In this document: piece by piece, positions 1 through 7,816 of the stretch | Layout: each line of letters begins with the position of its first letter | Position numbering within the stretch: the first letter of the stretch is position 1 | NCBI GenBank assembly: GCA_964501915.1 | Contig: CAZCVP010000001.1 | Coordinates: 41,415-105,414, forward strand | Direction of reading: 5' to 3' | From: CAYFPX01 sp964501915 | GTDB lineage: Bacteria > Myxococcota_A > UBA796 > CAJQPC01 | Length of the DNA stretch: 64,000 bases | Program-made: the position numbers and the translations under genes | Notes under the pieces: generated by a model | Databases searched by the model: none | Seen by the model: only the letters and a program-made list of their open reading frames with translations | Told to the model about the DNA's origin: nothing

Positions 1-94
1 GAGCTCGATCCTCGAGCGCCTGCGGGTGCTGAACCCCTGGCTGACGCGTCCTGGTGCCTGGGGAGAGGAGTGCGTGCGCAGGCTCCCTGCCCCC

Positions 95-1309
95 ATGGTG
101 CCGCGGCGCATCGACCGCAGACGGCTGGACCGGACGGACAAGGCCAAGGTGATCGTGGGTCCCAGGCAGGTCGGCAAGTCGACGTTCATCTGGTCGGAGC
201 TCGCGGAGCGGGGGGCCGGGTCCGTCCTCTACCTCGACTGCCAGGAGGAGCGGGTCCGGGCGTGGCTGCGCTCCCCGGCCGCGGCCGTGGCCGACCTGGA
301 GGTGCTGCTACCCGGTGTGAGGACCTTGTTCCTCGAGGAGGTCCAGCACCTGCCCGAGGCCGGGCTCGTGCTGAAGGGGCTCATCGACACCCGCCGGGGA
401 CTGGACGTCTGGGCGACGGGGTCCAGCGCCTTCCACCTGGGGGCGAGGACCCGCGAGAGCCTGGCGGGCCGCGCCGTGCGCCGACGCGTGCTGCCCCTGT
501 CCCTGGAGGAGTTGGTCGCCTGGCGTGCCCCGGCGAGCAGGGCGGCAGACCTGCTGGTCCGCCGGGAAGTGCTGGGGCGCATGCTGGTGCACGGGGGCTA
601 CCCCGAGCCCTGGTTCGACCCAGCGCCCCAGCTCGCGCTCCAGGAGCTGCTCGAGGCCGTGGTCGTGCGCGACGCCTCGGATCGGTTCAAGGTCGACCAC
701 GTGCACGCCTTCCGGCGCATGCTCGAGCTGGCGGCAGGCCAGGTTGGCCAGATGGTGAACCTGTCAGAGTGGGCGTCGATCCTGGGCGTGTCGGGTCCGA
801 CGGTGTCGTCCTGGCTGGGCCTGCTGGAGGAGGCCTGGGTGCTGAGGCGGCTGCCGCCCTTCGCCGACGGGCGGCGCCGAGAGATCACCGGAGCGCGACG
901 GGTGGCCTTCTACGACGTCGGGCTGCGGAACGCGCTGCTGAGGGCGTTCGAGCCCCAGTGGGAGCGGCGCTCCGACGCCGGTGCGCTGCTGGAGGCGTGG
1001 GTCTTCGGCGAGCTGTGCAAGGTGTTGGACCCATTCACGGAGTCCCTGCACTACTGGCGCACCAAGGGCGGCGCCGAGGTGGACTTCGTGGTGCAGGGGG
1101 GCGGCGAGGTCCTGCCCGTCGAGGTGAAGGCGCGGGACCCCCGGCGGGTGAGCCGCTCGCTGAGGAGCTTCATCGACGCCTATCGGCCGGAGCGGGCGGT
1201 GATCGCGTGCGGACGGATCGCCGAGGGGTGGACCGTGGAGGTGGGCACGACGGTCGTGGAGGCCCTCGGGGCGATGGAGATCGGTCGTCGGCTCCGCGGG
1301 GGCCGGTGA
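95..1309 (+). CDS. AAA ATPase with C-terminal DUF4143 domain
   Basis: P-loop ATPase of the AAA_14/DUF4143 family. The Walker A motif GPRQVGKST lies about 25 residues from the ATG at 95. A Walker B-like LFLEEVQHL follows, then a sensor-like ATGSSAF. The C-terminal half ends in a nuclease-like fold with YWRTKGGAEVDFVVQ and PVEVKA, the signature of DUF4143. These proteins are common, often mobile, and of unknown cellular role. An in-frame GTG at 26 would add 23 residues; I prefer the ATG at 95 because family members normally begin shortly before the P-loop. Neither start has a good ribosome binding site. The ORF looks intact at 404 residues. A second intact homologue (5564-6727, minus) and a broken one (4396-4560) lie nearby. 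Confidence 0.85.
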   Translation: MVPRRIDRRRLDRTDKAKVIVGPRQVGKSTFIWSELAERGAGSVLYLDCQEERVRAWLRSPAAAVADLEVLLPGVRTLFLEEVQHLPEAGLVLKGLIDTRRGLDVWATGSSAFHLGARTRESLAGRAVRRRVLPLSLEELVAWRAPASRAADLLVRREVLGRMLVHGGYPEPWFDPAPQLALQELLEAVVVRDASDRFKVDHVHAFRRMLELAAGQVGQMVNLSEWASILGVSGPTVSSWLGLLEEAWVLRRLPPFADGRRREITGARRVAFYDVGLRNALLRAFEPQWERRSDAGALLEAWVFGELCKVLDPFTESLHYWRTKGGAEVDFVVQGGGEVLPVEVKARDPRRVSRSLRSFIDAYRPERAVIACGRIAEGWTVEVGTTVVEALGAMEIGRRLRGGR

Positions 1310-1323
1310 GGTCCCGCTCGAGG

Positions 1324-1833
1324 CTACTCCCCACAGGAGACCACCGGGATCACCGTCGCGTCGTTGAACGGCGTGCACTGCGAGTCCTCGCGCCACCACT
1401 CGGGGTGGACCCGCTCCACCCGGAGGTGGGCCTCCCCGGCGAGCCGGCGGCTCTCCAGGGCCAGGGCGAAGGGGCCGACCTGGGTGCCGCCGAAGAGCGG
1501 CTCCCGCGTCGGCGCCGAGGCGAGCACCTCGCCGCTGGTGCCGCCGACGACCTGGATGGTGGTCTCCGGCGAGGTGATGGTGCCGAGGTTGGCGAGGTGG
1601 ACATGGAGCACCATCAGGCCGAGGTCGCAGGACTGGTCGCACCAGGCGTGGTCGACCACGGCGGGGTCGCGGCCACCGGTGAGCCGGCGAGGGGCCCGCT
1701 TGCGGTCGGGGGTCTCGGCGCTCACGTCATCGTTGGCCACCACGATCTCGGCGCTGCCGTCGCCGTCGAGATCGACGATGATCGGGTGCTCGCGGTAGGT
1801 GCCGCTGGAGTGGTCTTCGTCCACGAAGAGCAC
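1324..1833 (-). pseudogene. C-terminal fragment of an FG-GAP/VCBS-repeat secreted protein
   Basis: The reading frame opens in the middle of an FG-GAP/VCBS unit (FVDEDHSSGT, then IIVDLDGDGSAEIVVAN). It continues through a C-terminal beta-rich region with paired cysteines (AWCDQSCDLG, SQCTPF, VVSCGE). Such proteins are exported and carry a signal peptide plus several repeats. Here both are missing, and the frame closes just upstream (TGA next to the stop of the 1855 gene). The first usable codon is a GTG at 1833 without a ribosome binding site. I read it as the surviving 3' end of a large extracellular calcium-binding repeat protein. A frameshift or misjoin rather than decay is possible, given the damaged sequence around 2.7 kb. 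Confidence 0.6.
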
Positions 1834-1854
1834 CGTGCCCGTGAGGCCGGGGAC

Positions 1855-2667
1855 TCACCCTGCCGGAGGCGATGCCAGCACCTCCAGCTTGCGGCAATAG
1901 GCCTCGACCGCATCCTTCACCCACTCGAGCTCGAAGGCCTCGGCCGGCCGCACGAGCTCCTCCTCGAGGAACCCGTCGAGGGCGCCGACCGCCGACCACT
2001 CGAGTTGGTGGTCGCTGTGCAGGAGCACCGGGTACTCGCCGCGCCGGACCTCCAACACCGCTGGGAGGTCGAGGTCCGCCGAACCACCCCCCTGGTACTC
2101 CTGTGGTGGCAGCCGCCCCAGCGTGCTGTAGGCGTAGAAGGAGAACCCCCCCGCGAGGTCCAACCCCCACTGCCGCACGGTGGCGTAGGGCGTGCCGGCC
2201 GGGCGCACGGCCACCTCGACAGACCGGACGGCGCTGGAGGGGTCGACGAGCGCCAGGTAGGCCCAGGGCACGGCGGCTCCGGTGCCCAGCGCGTACTCGA
2301 ACACCACGAGAGCGGTCGGCAGCACGCCCGGTCCGGCGACGAGGAGCAGCTTCGCCCGCAGGTCGTTCCGTGTCTTCGTCTCCGGCAGCAGCATCCGCGC
2401 GGCGACCACACCGCCCGCTGAGGCCAAGAGCGCCCCGAGGCGCTGGTACGCGCCGTAGGACAGCCGACCCAGGACGTGCTCGGCGTCCGGAAGGCTGGGG
2501 CTGGTCTGGTGGCGGAGTCCCGTCCCGTGGGGTGGATCGCCGTCGCGGGTCCCCCAGGCGCCCCAGCCCGCGGCCCGCGCCTGGGAGGCCAGGGCACCTC
2601 CAAGCCGCCGCCACACCTCCTGGGCCTGGAAGTCCGAGGGCCTCGGGAAGGAACCCACCCGAAGGTA
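1855..2667 (-). CDS. protein of unknown function, N-terminus lost in corrupt sequence
   Basis: From about 2667 down to the TGA at 1855 the minus strand encodes a coherent, well-composed protein of about 270 residues. It has alternating hydrophobic segments (for example LLLVAGPGVLPTALVVFEYAL and GGVVAARMLL) and an acidic, helical C-terminus (FLEEELVRPAEAFELEWVKDAVEAY). I do not recognise the family. Upstream of 2667 the frame stays open only through homopolymer G/C junk, so the true start is not in this sequence. The composition (few rare codons, G/C at third positions) supports a real gene. The stop lies 22 bases from the first codon of the broken FG-GAP fragment downstream on the same strand. 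Confidence 0.5.
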   Translation of the reverse strand, partial: YLRVGSFPRPSDFQAQEVWRRLGGALASQARAAGWGAWGTRDGDPPHGTGLRHQTSPSLPDAEHVLGRLSYGAYQRLGALLASAGGVVAARMLLPETKTRNDLRAKLLLVAGPGVLPTALVVFEYALGTGAAVPWAYLALVDPSSAVRSVEVAVRPAGTPYATVRQWGLDLAGGFSFYAYSTLGRLPPQEYQGGGSADLDLPAVLEVRRGEYPVLLHSDHQLEWSAVGALDGFLEEELVRPAEAFELEWVKDAVEAYCRKLEVLASPPAG

Positions 2668-2815
2668 GCGGGGGGGGGGGGGGCGGTGGCGGGAAGCTGT
2701 GCGGCGCTGGCCCGCTGTTCCCCGTTGACAGTGCCGCCCCCCAACCCCGGCGGACCACCACCCCCCCCGGCCTTCCCCCCCCGCCCCCGCCCGGCGCCCC
2801 CCCCCCAATTCTGTC
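2668..2815. other. G/C homopolymer junk and degraded duplicate: probable assembly join
   Basis: A run of G (about 2670-2682) is followed by a C-rich stretch ending near 2807. Bases 2694 to about 2790 are a degraded copy of 2816 to about 2912, collinear at a constant offset of 122 bases. Both copies contain AAGCT, GCTGGCCCG, GTTCCCCGTTGACAGTGCC and CGGCGG, and almost all later differences are changes to C in the first copy. That pattern fits poor-quality read tails joined by the assembler, not natural duplication. No gene in this stretch should be trusted. Confidence 0.75.
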
Positions 2816-2852
2816 AAGCTCTGAGGAGCTGGCCCGGAGTTCCCCGTTGACA

Positions 2853-4394
2853 GTGCCTCGCCCGATCGCCGGCGGTCCAGCTCGCCACCCGGCCTTCTGG
2901 GCGGCCCTGGGCTGCTGGGTGGGCTGCGCTGACGCGGCGGAGGACAGGACGAGCGGGCCGGATCTCGTCGAGCCCGGCCCCGTCCGGATCCTCCCCCAGG
3001 GTGGTCCCGTCGAACGCCCCGAGCCCGCGCCCATCGCTCCCCAGCCCGGATCGGGCTCGCAGAGGGCGCCCGAGGGAGAGCTGGTGCACCCGGAGGTGCC
3101 GCTGGTCGACCTCGGCGACGCGCCGATCACCTTCGCCGATCAGATGCTGTACTCCGCCGCGATGGGGGGCATCGGCGAGCAGGACGAGGCGGTCATCGTG
3201 GTCGGGCTACCCGTGGAGGGCTCGGGCCACAGGGGGGAGGTCTACGGCGTCGCGGTCTCCCGATACCAGGAGTCGAAGGTCATCACCTACACGATGGACT
3301 GGCGCCTGTCCGGCGCCCACGAGGGGGCGACCTTCGGCGAGCCGCTGTCGATCTGGGACCTCGACGGGGACGGCCTGGGATCGGTGGCCATCGGGGCGGA
3401 CTACAGCGCGGTCGACTCAGAGCCGAACGGCTACCTGTTCGTCTTCGACGAGCCCGGCGGGCACTTCTCGACCTCGACCGAGGCCGACCTCGCGCTGTGG
3501 GGAGACGCCGAGGATAGCCACCTCGCCGCCTCGACCGGCGACTTCGACGGGGACGGGGCGCCGGACGTCGCCGTCGGGGTGGGCCATGGGTATGCCTTGC
3601 CAACGCTGGGCACGGTCTACCTCGCCTTCGGGCCACTCGACAGCTCGCGCTCGTTCTCGGAGGTCGGTGACGCTGCGGTCGGCACGGAGGATCAGGACCA
3701 CTTCGGAGGTGTGCTGGAGCTCGGCGCTGACCTGGACGGCGATGGCCTCGACGACCTGGCGATCGGATCGCCCTTCAGCGGGCTCAGCGAGGGAAGGGTC
3801 CACCTCGCCCGCGGCGGCGAGGTCCTGTCCCCCACCTCCGAGGACCTGCTGTCGGCACGTGGAGCGGCCGCTGGCGCTCTCGCCGGGTACGCCCTGTCCG
3901 TCGACGCCGACTTCGACGGCGACGGGCTCCAAGACCTCGTCGTCGGCTCTCCAGGTCTGTCCACCTCCCCCGACGAGAGCGGCGCGGTCTACGTGGTGCC
4001 CGAGCCCTTCGCCACCTTCGCCGGCGAGCGCGAGTTCTGGAGCTGGATCGCGGGCTTTGGCGACTACTCGGTCTTCGGCGAAGAGGTGGTTGCCTACGAC
4101 CCGGGCGATGGCACGGGTCCCGTCCTGCTCGTCGGCGCCTCGGACAGCGATGTCCTCGAGCGGAACGCCGGCGCGGTCTACCGGTTCGAGGGGCTGGTGC
4201 CCGGCACCTTGACCGTGGCCGACGCCACCCTGGCCTACGTCGCCCCGGACCTCGACGGCGACGACTGGAACGACCGGAGCCGGGTCGGCGGAGTGCTCGA
4301 GGTCCTGCCAGCCTCGGCCCAGGAAGGCCCGCTCCTGCTGCTCGGCGGCCGGGCGACGGACCTGTGGTTCGTGGTGCCCGACACCTACCGCTGA
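2853..4394 (+). CDS. exported FG-GAP repeat protein
   Basis: A secreted, probably calcium-binding beta-propeller-like protein. FG-GAP/VCBS units are visible as DLDGDGLGSVAIGADYS, DFDGDGAPDVAVGVG, DLDGDGLDDLAIGSPFSG, DFDGDGLQDLVVGSPG and a weaker DLDGDDWNDRS near the end. The chosen GTG at 2853 gives a short hydrophobic leader with a possible lipobox (WVGCAD), then a proline-rich linker. The start is uncertain because it sits at the edge of the corrupt stretch, and the frame remains open upstream through junk. Downstream in-frame ATGs exist (near 3144) but would remove the export signal. The role in such organisms is unknown; surface attachment is the usual guess. Confidence 0.7.
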   Translation: MPRPIAGGPARHPAFWAALGCWVGCADAAEDRTSGPDLVEPGPVRILPQGGPVERPEPAPIAPQPGSGSQRAPEGELVHPEVPLVDLGDAPITFADQMLYSAAMGGIGEQDEAVIVVGLPVEGSGHRGEVYGVAVSRYQESKVITYTMDWRLSGAHEGATFGEPLSIWDLDGDGLGSVAIGADYSAVDSEPNGYLFVFDEPGGHFSTSTEADLALWGDAEDSHLAASTGDFDGDGAPDVAVGVGHGYALPTLGTVYLAFGPLDSSRSFSEVGDAAVGTEDQDHFGGVLELGADLDGDGLDDLAIGSPFSGLSEGRVHLARGGEVLSPTSEDLLSARGAAAGALAGYALSVDADFDGDGLQDLVVGSPGLSTSPDESGAVYVVPEPFATFAGEREFWSWIAGFGDYSVFGEEVVAYDPGDGTGPVLLVGASDSDVLERNAGAVYRFEGLVPGTLTVADATLAYVAPDLDGDDWNDRSRVGGVLEVLPASAQEGPLLLLGGRATDLWFVVPDTYR

Positions 4395-4395
4395 C

Positions 4396-4560
4396 CGGCC
4401 GCGTCCGCAGGCAGGTCCGGCCTGGACCCTGCCCCACGCGGAGTTCCACGCCAGCTACGCGAGCACCTACCTGGAGCGAGACCTGCGCCAGGTGCTCCAG
4501 GTCCGGGACCTGACCAGCTTCCAGACCTTCCTGCAGCTCGTCGCGGGGAGCACGGCCCAG
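4396..4560 (+). pseudogene. fragment of a DUF4143 AAA ATPase
   Basis: Frame 1 reads HASYASTYLERDLRQVL followed by DLTSFQTFLQLVAG. This is the highly recognisable middle segment of AAA_14/DUF4143 ATPases (SYxxTYLERDxRxLxxVxDLxxFxxFLxL). Nothing of the P-loop half is present upstream, since the FG-GAP gene stops at 4394. The frame then runs straight into an IS91-type transposase fragment. It is a relic about 50 codons long, apparently truncated on both sides, probably by insertion of the IS element. Confidence 0.7.
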
Positions 4561-4632
4561 CCTCGGGGGGCGGGACGTTCCGCTTCCACCTCGATGCGCG
4601 ACCGTCGATGGGGGCAATCCCGTTCCGGAGGA

Positions 4633-5172
4633 ATGCACGCAGGAGTCGTCGTTCCCGCGGCCGATCGTGCGGCCCTGGAGCGCCTCGCCCGCTACCTCGC
4701 CCGCCCTCCGTTGGCTCGGGAACGCCTCGAGTGGACCGCATCAGGGGACATCCTCATCCGCTTCAAGCGCCCCTGGTCCGACGGCACCACCGGGGTCGTG
4801 CTCTCGCCGATGGAGCTGCTCCAGCGTCTTGCCGCCCTGGTCCCGCCTCCAAGGTCGCACAGCGTCTTCTACCACGGTGTGCTCGCCGCCAACGCCGCCG
4901 CCAGAGCCCAGGTCGTGCCTGAGCCACCGAAGAGGAGGTGTCGCGGTGTCCTGCGCTCTCCGAGGCTTCCCCACCTCGTTCCAGGCTCCGGGTGCCTCCA
5001 CTGGGCGGACCTCCTCGCCAGGGTCTTTGAAGTTCAGGCCTTCGCCTGCCCGCAGTGTGAGACCAGGATGAGCGTCAGGGCCGTCGTCTTGCCGGGGGCG
5101 AAGACCCTCGAGATCCTCGGAGGGCTGGAGAGGGCGGCCAGGGGGCCACCAGGCGAGGCGGCCGTGGCGTAG
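4633..5172 (+). pseudogene. IS91-family transposase, C-terminal remnant
   Basis: The sequence ALERLARYLARPPLARERL, then FKRPWSDGTTGVVLSPMELL and RLAALVPPPRSHSVFYHGVLA, matches the C-terminal third of Y2-type IS91/IS801 transposases (PF04986-like). It is followed by the family's terminal CxxC element (FACPQCETRMSV). The catalytic tyrosines and the whole N-terminal half are absent. The stretch around RRCRGVLRSPRLPHLVPGS is unlike the family and probably marks decay. The fragment shares one open frame with the DUF4143 relic, producing an artificial fusion ORF from 4492. IS91 elements move by rolling-circle replication and often leave such tails. Confidence 0.7.
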
Positions 5173-5563
5173 CCCGAGGGTCGGGACCAGCAGCGAAGAA
5201 GTAGAGAGACCTCTTCCGAGGCGTCGCAGGGCTCCGTCTCCGATGCGGCGGGGGACGAATCCGGCGACGAAGAGCCCGAGCGTCCGCCCTCGGCGTGGCT
5301 CCGGACCTGGCGGACCACCCCCGAGAGCCGCTGGAAGAGGCACCGACCCGGGGTCGATGGGAACAGGCGTACGATAGGAAGGGGGTTCGAAATGCCTATC
5401 CCCCGTCGCGTCTCTCGTCGGCTGCCGGGAAGATCGAGTGGGATGGAAGTGGGAGAGATCGGTGGGACGGGACAGGTGCTCCGGGGCGGTGCCTGGCTCG
5501 AGGAGGCGCCGATCGTGGGCATCGACGAGCCGACGGGGGAGGGGGTGCCGCTGGTGGCGTGAG
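5173..5563. other. remnant stretch without a convincing gene
   Basis: Frame 1 remains open from the transposase stop to a TGA at 5560-5562. The first part is charged and low in complexity. The last 39 codons from an ATG at 5443 contain GQVLRGGAWLEEAP, which resembles the RVLRGGSW motif of formylglycine-generating-enzyme (FGE-sulfatase) domains. This is too short to call. It may be scar DNA from the IS91 insertion. Confidence 0.3.
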
Positions 5564-6727
5564 TCAGCCCAGAGCGTCCAGTGCCGTCTCGAAGGTCTCG
5601 GCGGTCACGAACACGGCCTCATCGGCGTGGGGGAAGTGCTCGTAGAAGTCGTCCAGGGCCCGGTGGTGGCGCTCGGCGGGCTCCTCCCAGCTCACCTGGA
5701 TCGGCGTCACCCGGCGCTCCCGCTGGAGCACGAAGTCCACCTCGCCCTGGTTCCGCCAGTAGCTGACCGGCCCGCAGCGTCGACGCAGCGCCAGGTGCAC
5801 CGCGGTCTCCAGGGACTTGCCCCGGTCCTGGCCGCCTGGGGTGACCACGACCCGGCGGAGGCCATTGTCGACCGGGTAGTACTTGCGCTTGCGGGCCGCC
5901 CGCTTGCGCTCGCTCCAGGCGAAGTAGGGACAGGAGAAGAGCAGGTAGGCGTCCTCGCAAGCGGCCAGCCAGACCTTGGCCGTGTCCACCGCGATGCCGC
6001 AGGCGGCGGCCACCCGGCGCAGACTGAGCTCCGAGCCGGTGGCTTCGTAGACCAGCTGCACCACCTGGCGCAGGGCGCGGCTGGAGCGGGCGCCGACCCG
6101 CTCCCGCACGTCCCGCTCCACGATGTCGTGGAAGTACTGGCGCAGCAGGCGGTCGCCGTCGGTCCCGATGATCGGCTCCGGGAAGCCCCCACGGGCCAGG
6201 TGCGCCTCCAGGCTGATGTCCGGTTCGAGGGTACGATGCTCAGCGAGGTCGAAGGGGAACAGCTCCACGCTCAGGTGTCGCCCGGTCAGGGTGGAGCCGA
6301 GCTCGCCGGAGAGCAGGCGGGCGTTGGAGCCGGTGACGACGAATCGATGGCCCCGGGGGCGCTCGAGCTGGGTGCGCAGCCAACGCTGCCAGCCGTCCAC
6401 CCACTGGACCTCGTCTAGGAAGAAGGTGAGGGGGCCGGTGGGGTGGCGGACGCGGAAGGCGCTGACCAGGGCGTCGAGGGTGGTGTGGTCCAGGGCGCCG
6501 GCCAGGCGGGGGTCCTCGAAGTTGAGGAAGGCGCAGCGGGCCGGGTCGAGCTGGTAGTGCCCCATGAGCTGCTGGAGCAGGGTGGACTTGCCGCAGCGCC
6601 GCACGCCGAGCACGACCAGGGCGAGGCGGTCGGTGAGGGCCTCGGGCAGGTCGACGTGGCGCGGCACGGTTCGGGGTGGGGGAGCGTCCCAGAAGCTCCA
6701 GGTGGCGGCGAGGTTCAGCATGGACAT
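5564..6727 (-). CDS. AAA ATPase with C-terminal DUF4143 domain
   Basis: A second intact ATPase of the AAA_14/DUF4143 family, 387 residues. Walker A is GVRRCGKST near residue 40 and Walker B is LTFFLDEVQW. The sensor region is VTGSNARLLSGEL, then RGGFPEPI, IVERDVRERV and a winged-helix-like centre. The DUF4143 nuclease-fold signature is YWRNQGEVDFVLQ. It is only distantly similar to the protein at 95-1309. The ATG at 6727 is followed by a second in-frame ATG at 6721. There is no Shine-Dalgarno, and a palindromic repeat begins two bases upstream, so the message may be nearly leaderless and directly controlled there. Function unknown. Confidence 0.88.
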   Translation of the reverse strand: MSMLNLAATWSFWDAPPPRTVPRHVDLPEALTDRLALVVLGVRRCGKSTLLQQLMGHYQLDPARCAFLNFEDPRLAGALDHTTLDALVSAFRVRHPTGPLTFFLDEVQWVDGWQRWLRTQLERPRGHRFVVTGSNARLLSGELGSTLTGRHLSVELFPFDLAEHRTLEPDISLEAHLARGGFPEPIIGTDGDRLLRQYFHDIVERDVRERVGARSSRALRQVVQLVYEATGSELSLRRVAAACGIAVDTAKVWLAACEDAYLLFSCPYFAWSERKRAARKRKYYPVDNGLRRVVVTPGGQDRGKSLETAVHLALRRRCGPVSYWRNQGEVDFVLQRERRVTPIQVSWEEPAERHHRALDDFYEHFPHADEAVFVTAETFETALDALG

Positions 6728-6729
6728 GG

Positions 6730-6775
6730 TGTCGAGTGTATTGGACAGTGTGGGCAGTGTCGAGTGTGATCGACA
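6730..6775. promoter_or_regulatory. tandem TGTCGA-N6-TCGACA palindromes upstream of the ATPase start
   Basis: On the plus strand, TGTCGAGTGTGATCGACA (6758-6775) is a perfect 6-6-6 inverted repeat. TGTCGAGTGTATTGGACA (6730-6747) is a second copy with one mismatch in the right arm. The two lie 28 bases apart and directly precede the ATG at 6727 of the minus-strand ATPase. The geometry is that of a dimeric repressor operator. The regulator is unknown, and autoregulation is possible. Confidence 0.5.
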
Positions 6776-6783
6776 AGTTTGGG

Positions 6784-7005
6784 TCAGGGGCCGCCGAGGA
6801 TGAGGTAGGAGGAGCCGGCGGCGTCGTCGCCGGGAGCGCCGACGAGGAGGTCGTCGTAGCCGTCGCCGTTGACGTTGCCAGCGGCCGCTACGACGCTTCC
6901 TGCGTAGTCACTGGCCGACTCACCAGTGAGTATCGCGTCGGCCGCCGTAACATCGGTCGAGGCGGGAGAAGTCGACCCCAGGATGACGTGCGCAGCACCC
7001 GCGCT
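6784..7005 (-). pseudogene. FG-GAP repeat protein, C-terminal relic
   Basis: An open minus-strand frame of 73 codons lies between an in-frame TAG (7006-7008) and a TGA (6784-6786). It contains HVILGSTSPASTDV, then AILTGESASDYAG and GNVNGDGYDDLLVGAPGDD, ending in SSYLILGGP. These are one and a half FG-GAP units of the integrin-like type seen elsewhere in the window. There is no start codon, ribosome binding site or signal peptide, so this is a gene fragment. It is close in style to the repeats of the protein at 9724-11550. Confidence 0.65.
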
Positions 7006-7165
7006 CTAGCCACCGCGGTCATGAGCATAGAGCATAGGCATCATGGAGGGGTGGCGTTCCCAGTAGTCGACCTCAGCGGCCCGCAGGTGGTTGTGTGTGG
7101 CCGTCCTCCTGGTCAGCGGGTGACCCTGAAGGTCGCAAACAAGACCTCAAACCAGGAGAACGACC

Positions 7166-7265
7166 ATGGAGCGGTATCTTGGGCTGGACGTGCAGGCGAG
7201 CAGCTGCACTCTGGCCGTGCTGAGCGAGAGCGGGCGTCTGGTCCGGACGCAGGTGGTGGACAGAG
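7166..7265 (+). pseudogene. IS110-family transposase, N-terminal stub
   Basis: The ATG at 7166 has a good ribosome binding site (AGGAG) and starts MERYLGLDVQASSCTLAVL followed by SESGRLVRTQVV. This is the N-terminal DEDD-type opening of IS110 transposases, with the first catalytic Asp in GLDV. Homology ends after about 33 codons and the rest of the element is missing. Upstream bases 7100-7165 may be the left flank of the original element. Confidence 0.6.
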
Positions 7266-7816
7266 CATGGCAACTTCGAAGCACTCCCCCAGAGCACCCC
7301 ACGCCTCCCGAGCCCCCCTGTGCAATCCGCCTGGATGCTCCTGGAGCGTCGCTGGCTCGCCTTCCGCGTCGCCACCCGCCGAGGATCGAGTGCAGGATGT
7401 GCTTCCGGTTGCCGTCGCTGCCGGTGCTCACCATGTCGCGTCCTCTCCGGAGGCCCCGCGCCAAAGGAGGGGGTGGGCCAGTTCTCTGGTCCCTCCTCGC
7501 CATCATGTCATCGTGCCACCCCCTGACTCCGAGGGGTCCAAGCTGAGATCTCGAAAGAAGGAGATCCCCGGGCGGTGCTCGGGGCGGCTGGGCGGGAGAC
7601 CTCCCAACCTGGAACGGGGACCGACGATGGGATGGTCCGAGCCGTTCACGGGCACGGTTACAGGCCCCGAGAGACCGACCTGGCGGCCGGGCGAGGTGTG
7701 AGGATGCCTGCGCCGCTGAGCGCAACGGTTCTCCACCCTGGTCTGGCTCAGTGGGTAGCGTACATCACTTCGGCGCTCAGGAGCAGCTGCCGGGGGGTCG
7801 GGTGAGGACGTGGGAC
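7266..7816. other. no recognisable gene
   Basis: About 550 bases between the IS110 stub and the epimerase. Open frames cross it on both strands, but none has family-like sequence or plausible composition. A tRNA-like string near 7738 was examined and rejected. It is probably debris of the lost insertion sequence. Confidence 0.4.

Noticed and set aside
70..2421. Very long open frame across the ATPase and downstream genes
   Set aside because: It is a shadow of the ATPase and minus-strand genes in high-GC DNA. It is rich in Arg, Gly, Ala and Pro with no family-like sequence.
2811..2853. Inverted repeat CTGTCAA ... TTGACAG as insertion-sequence ends
   Set aside because: The pair is only seven bases, no transposase lies between, and it is in the corrupt duplicated stretch, so its arms cannot be trusted.
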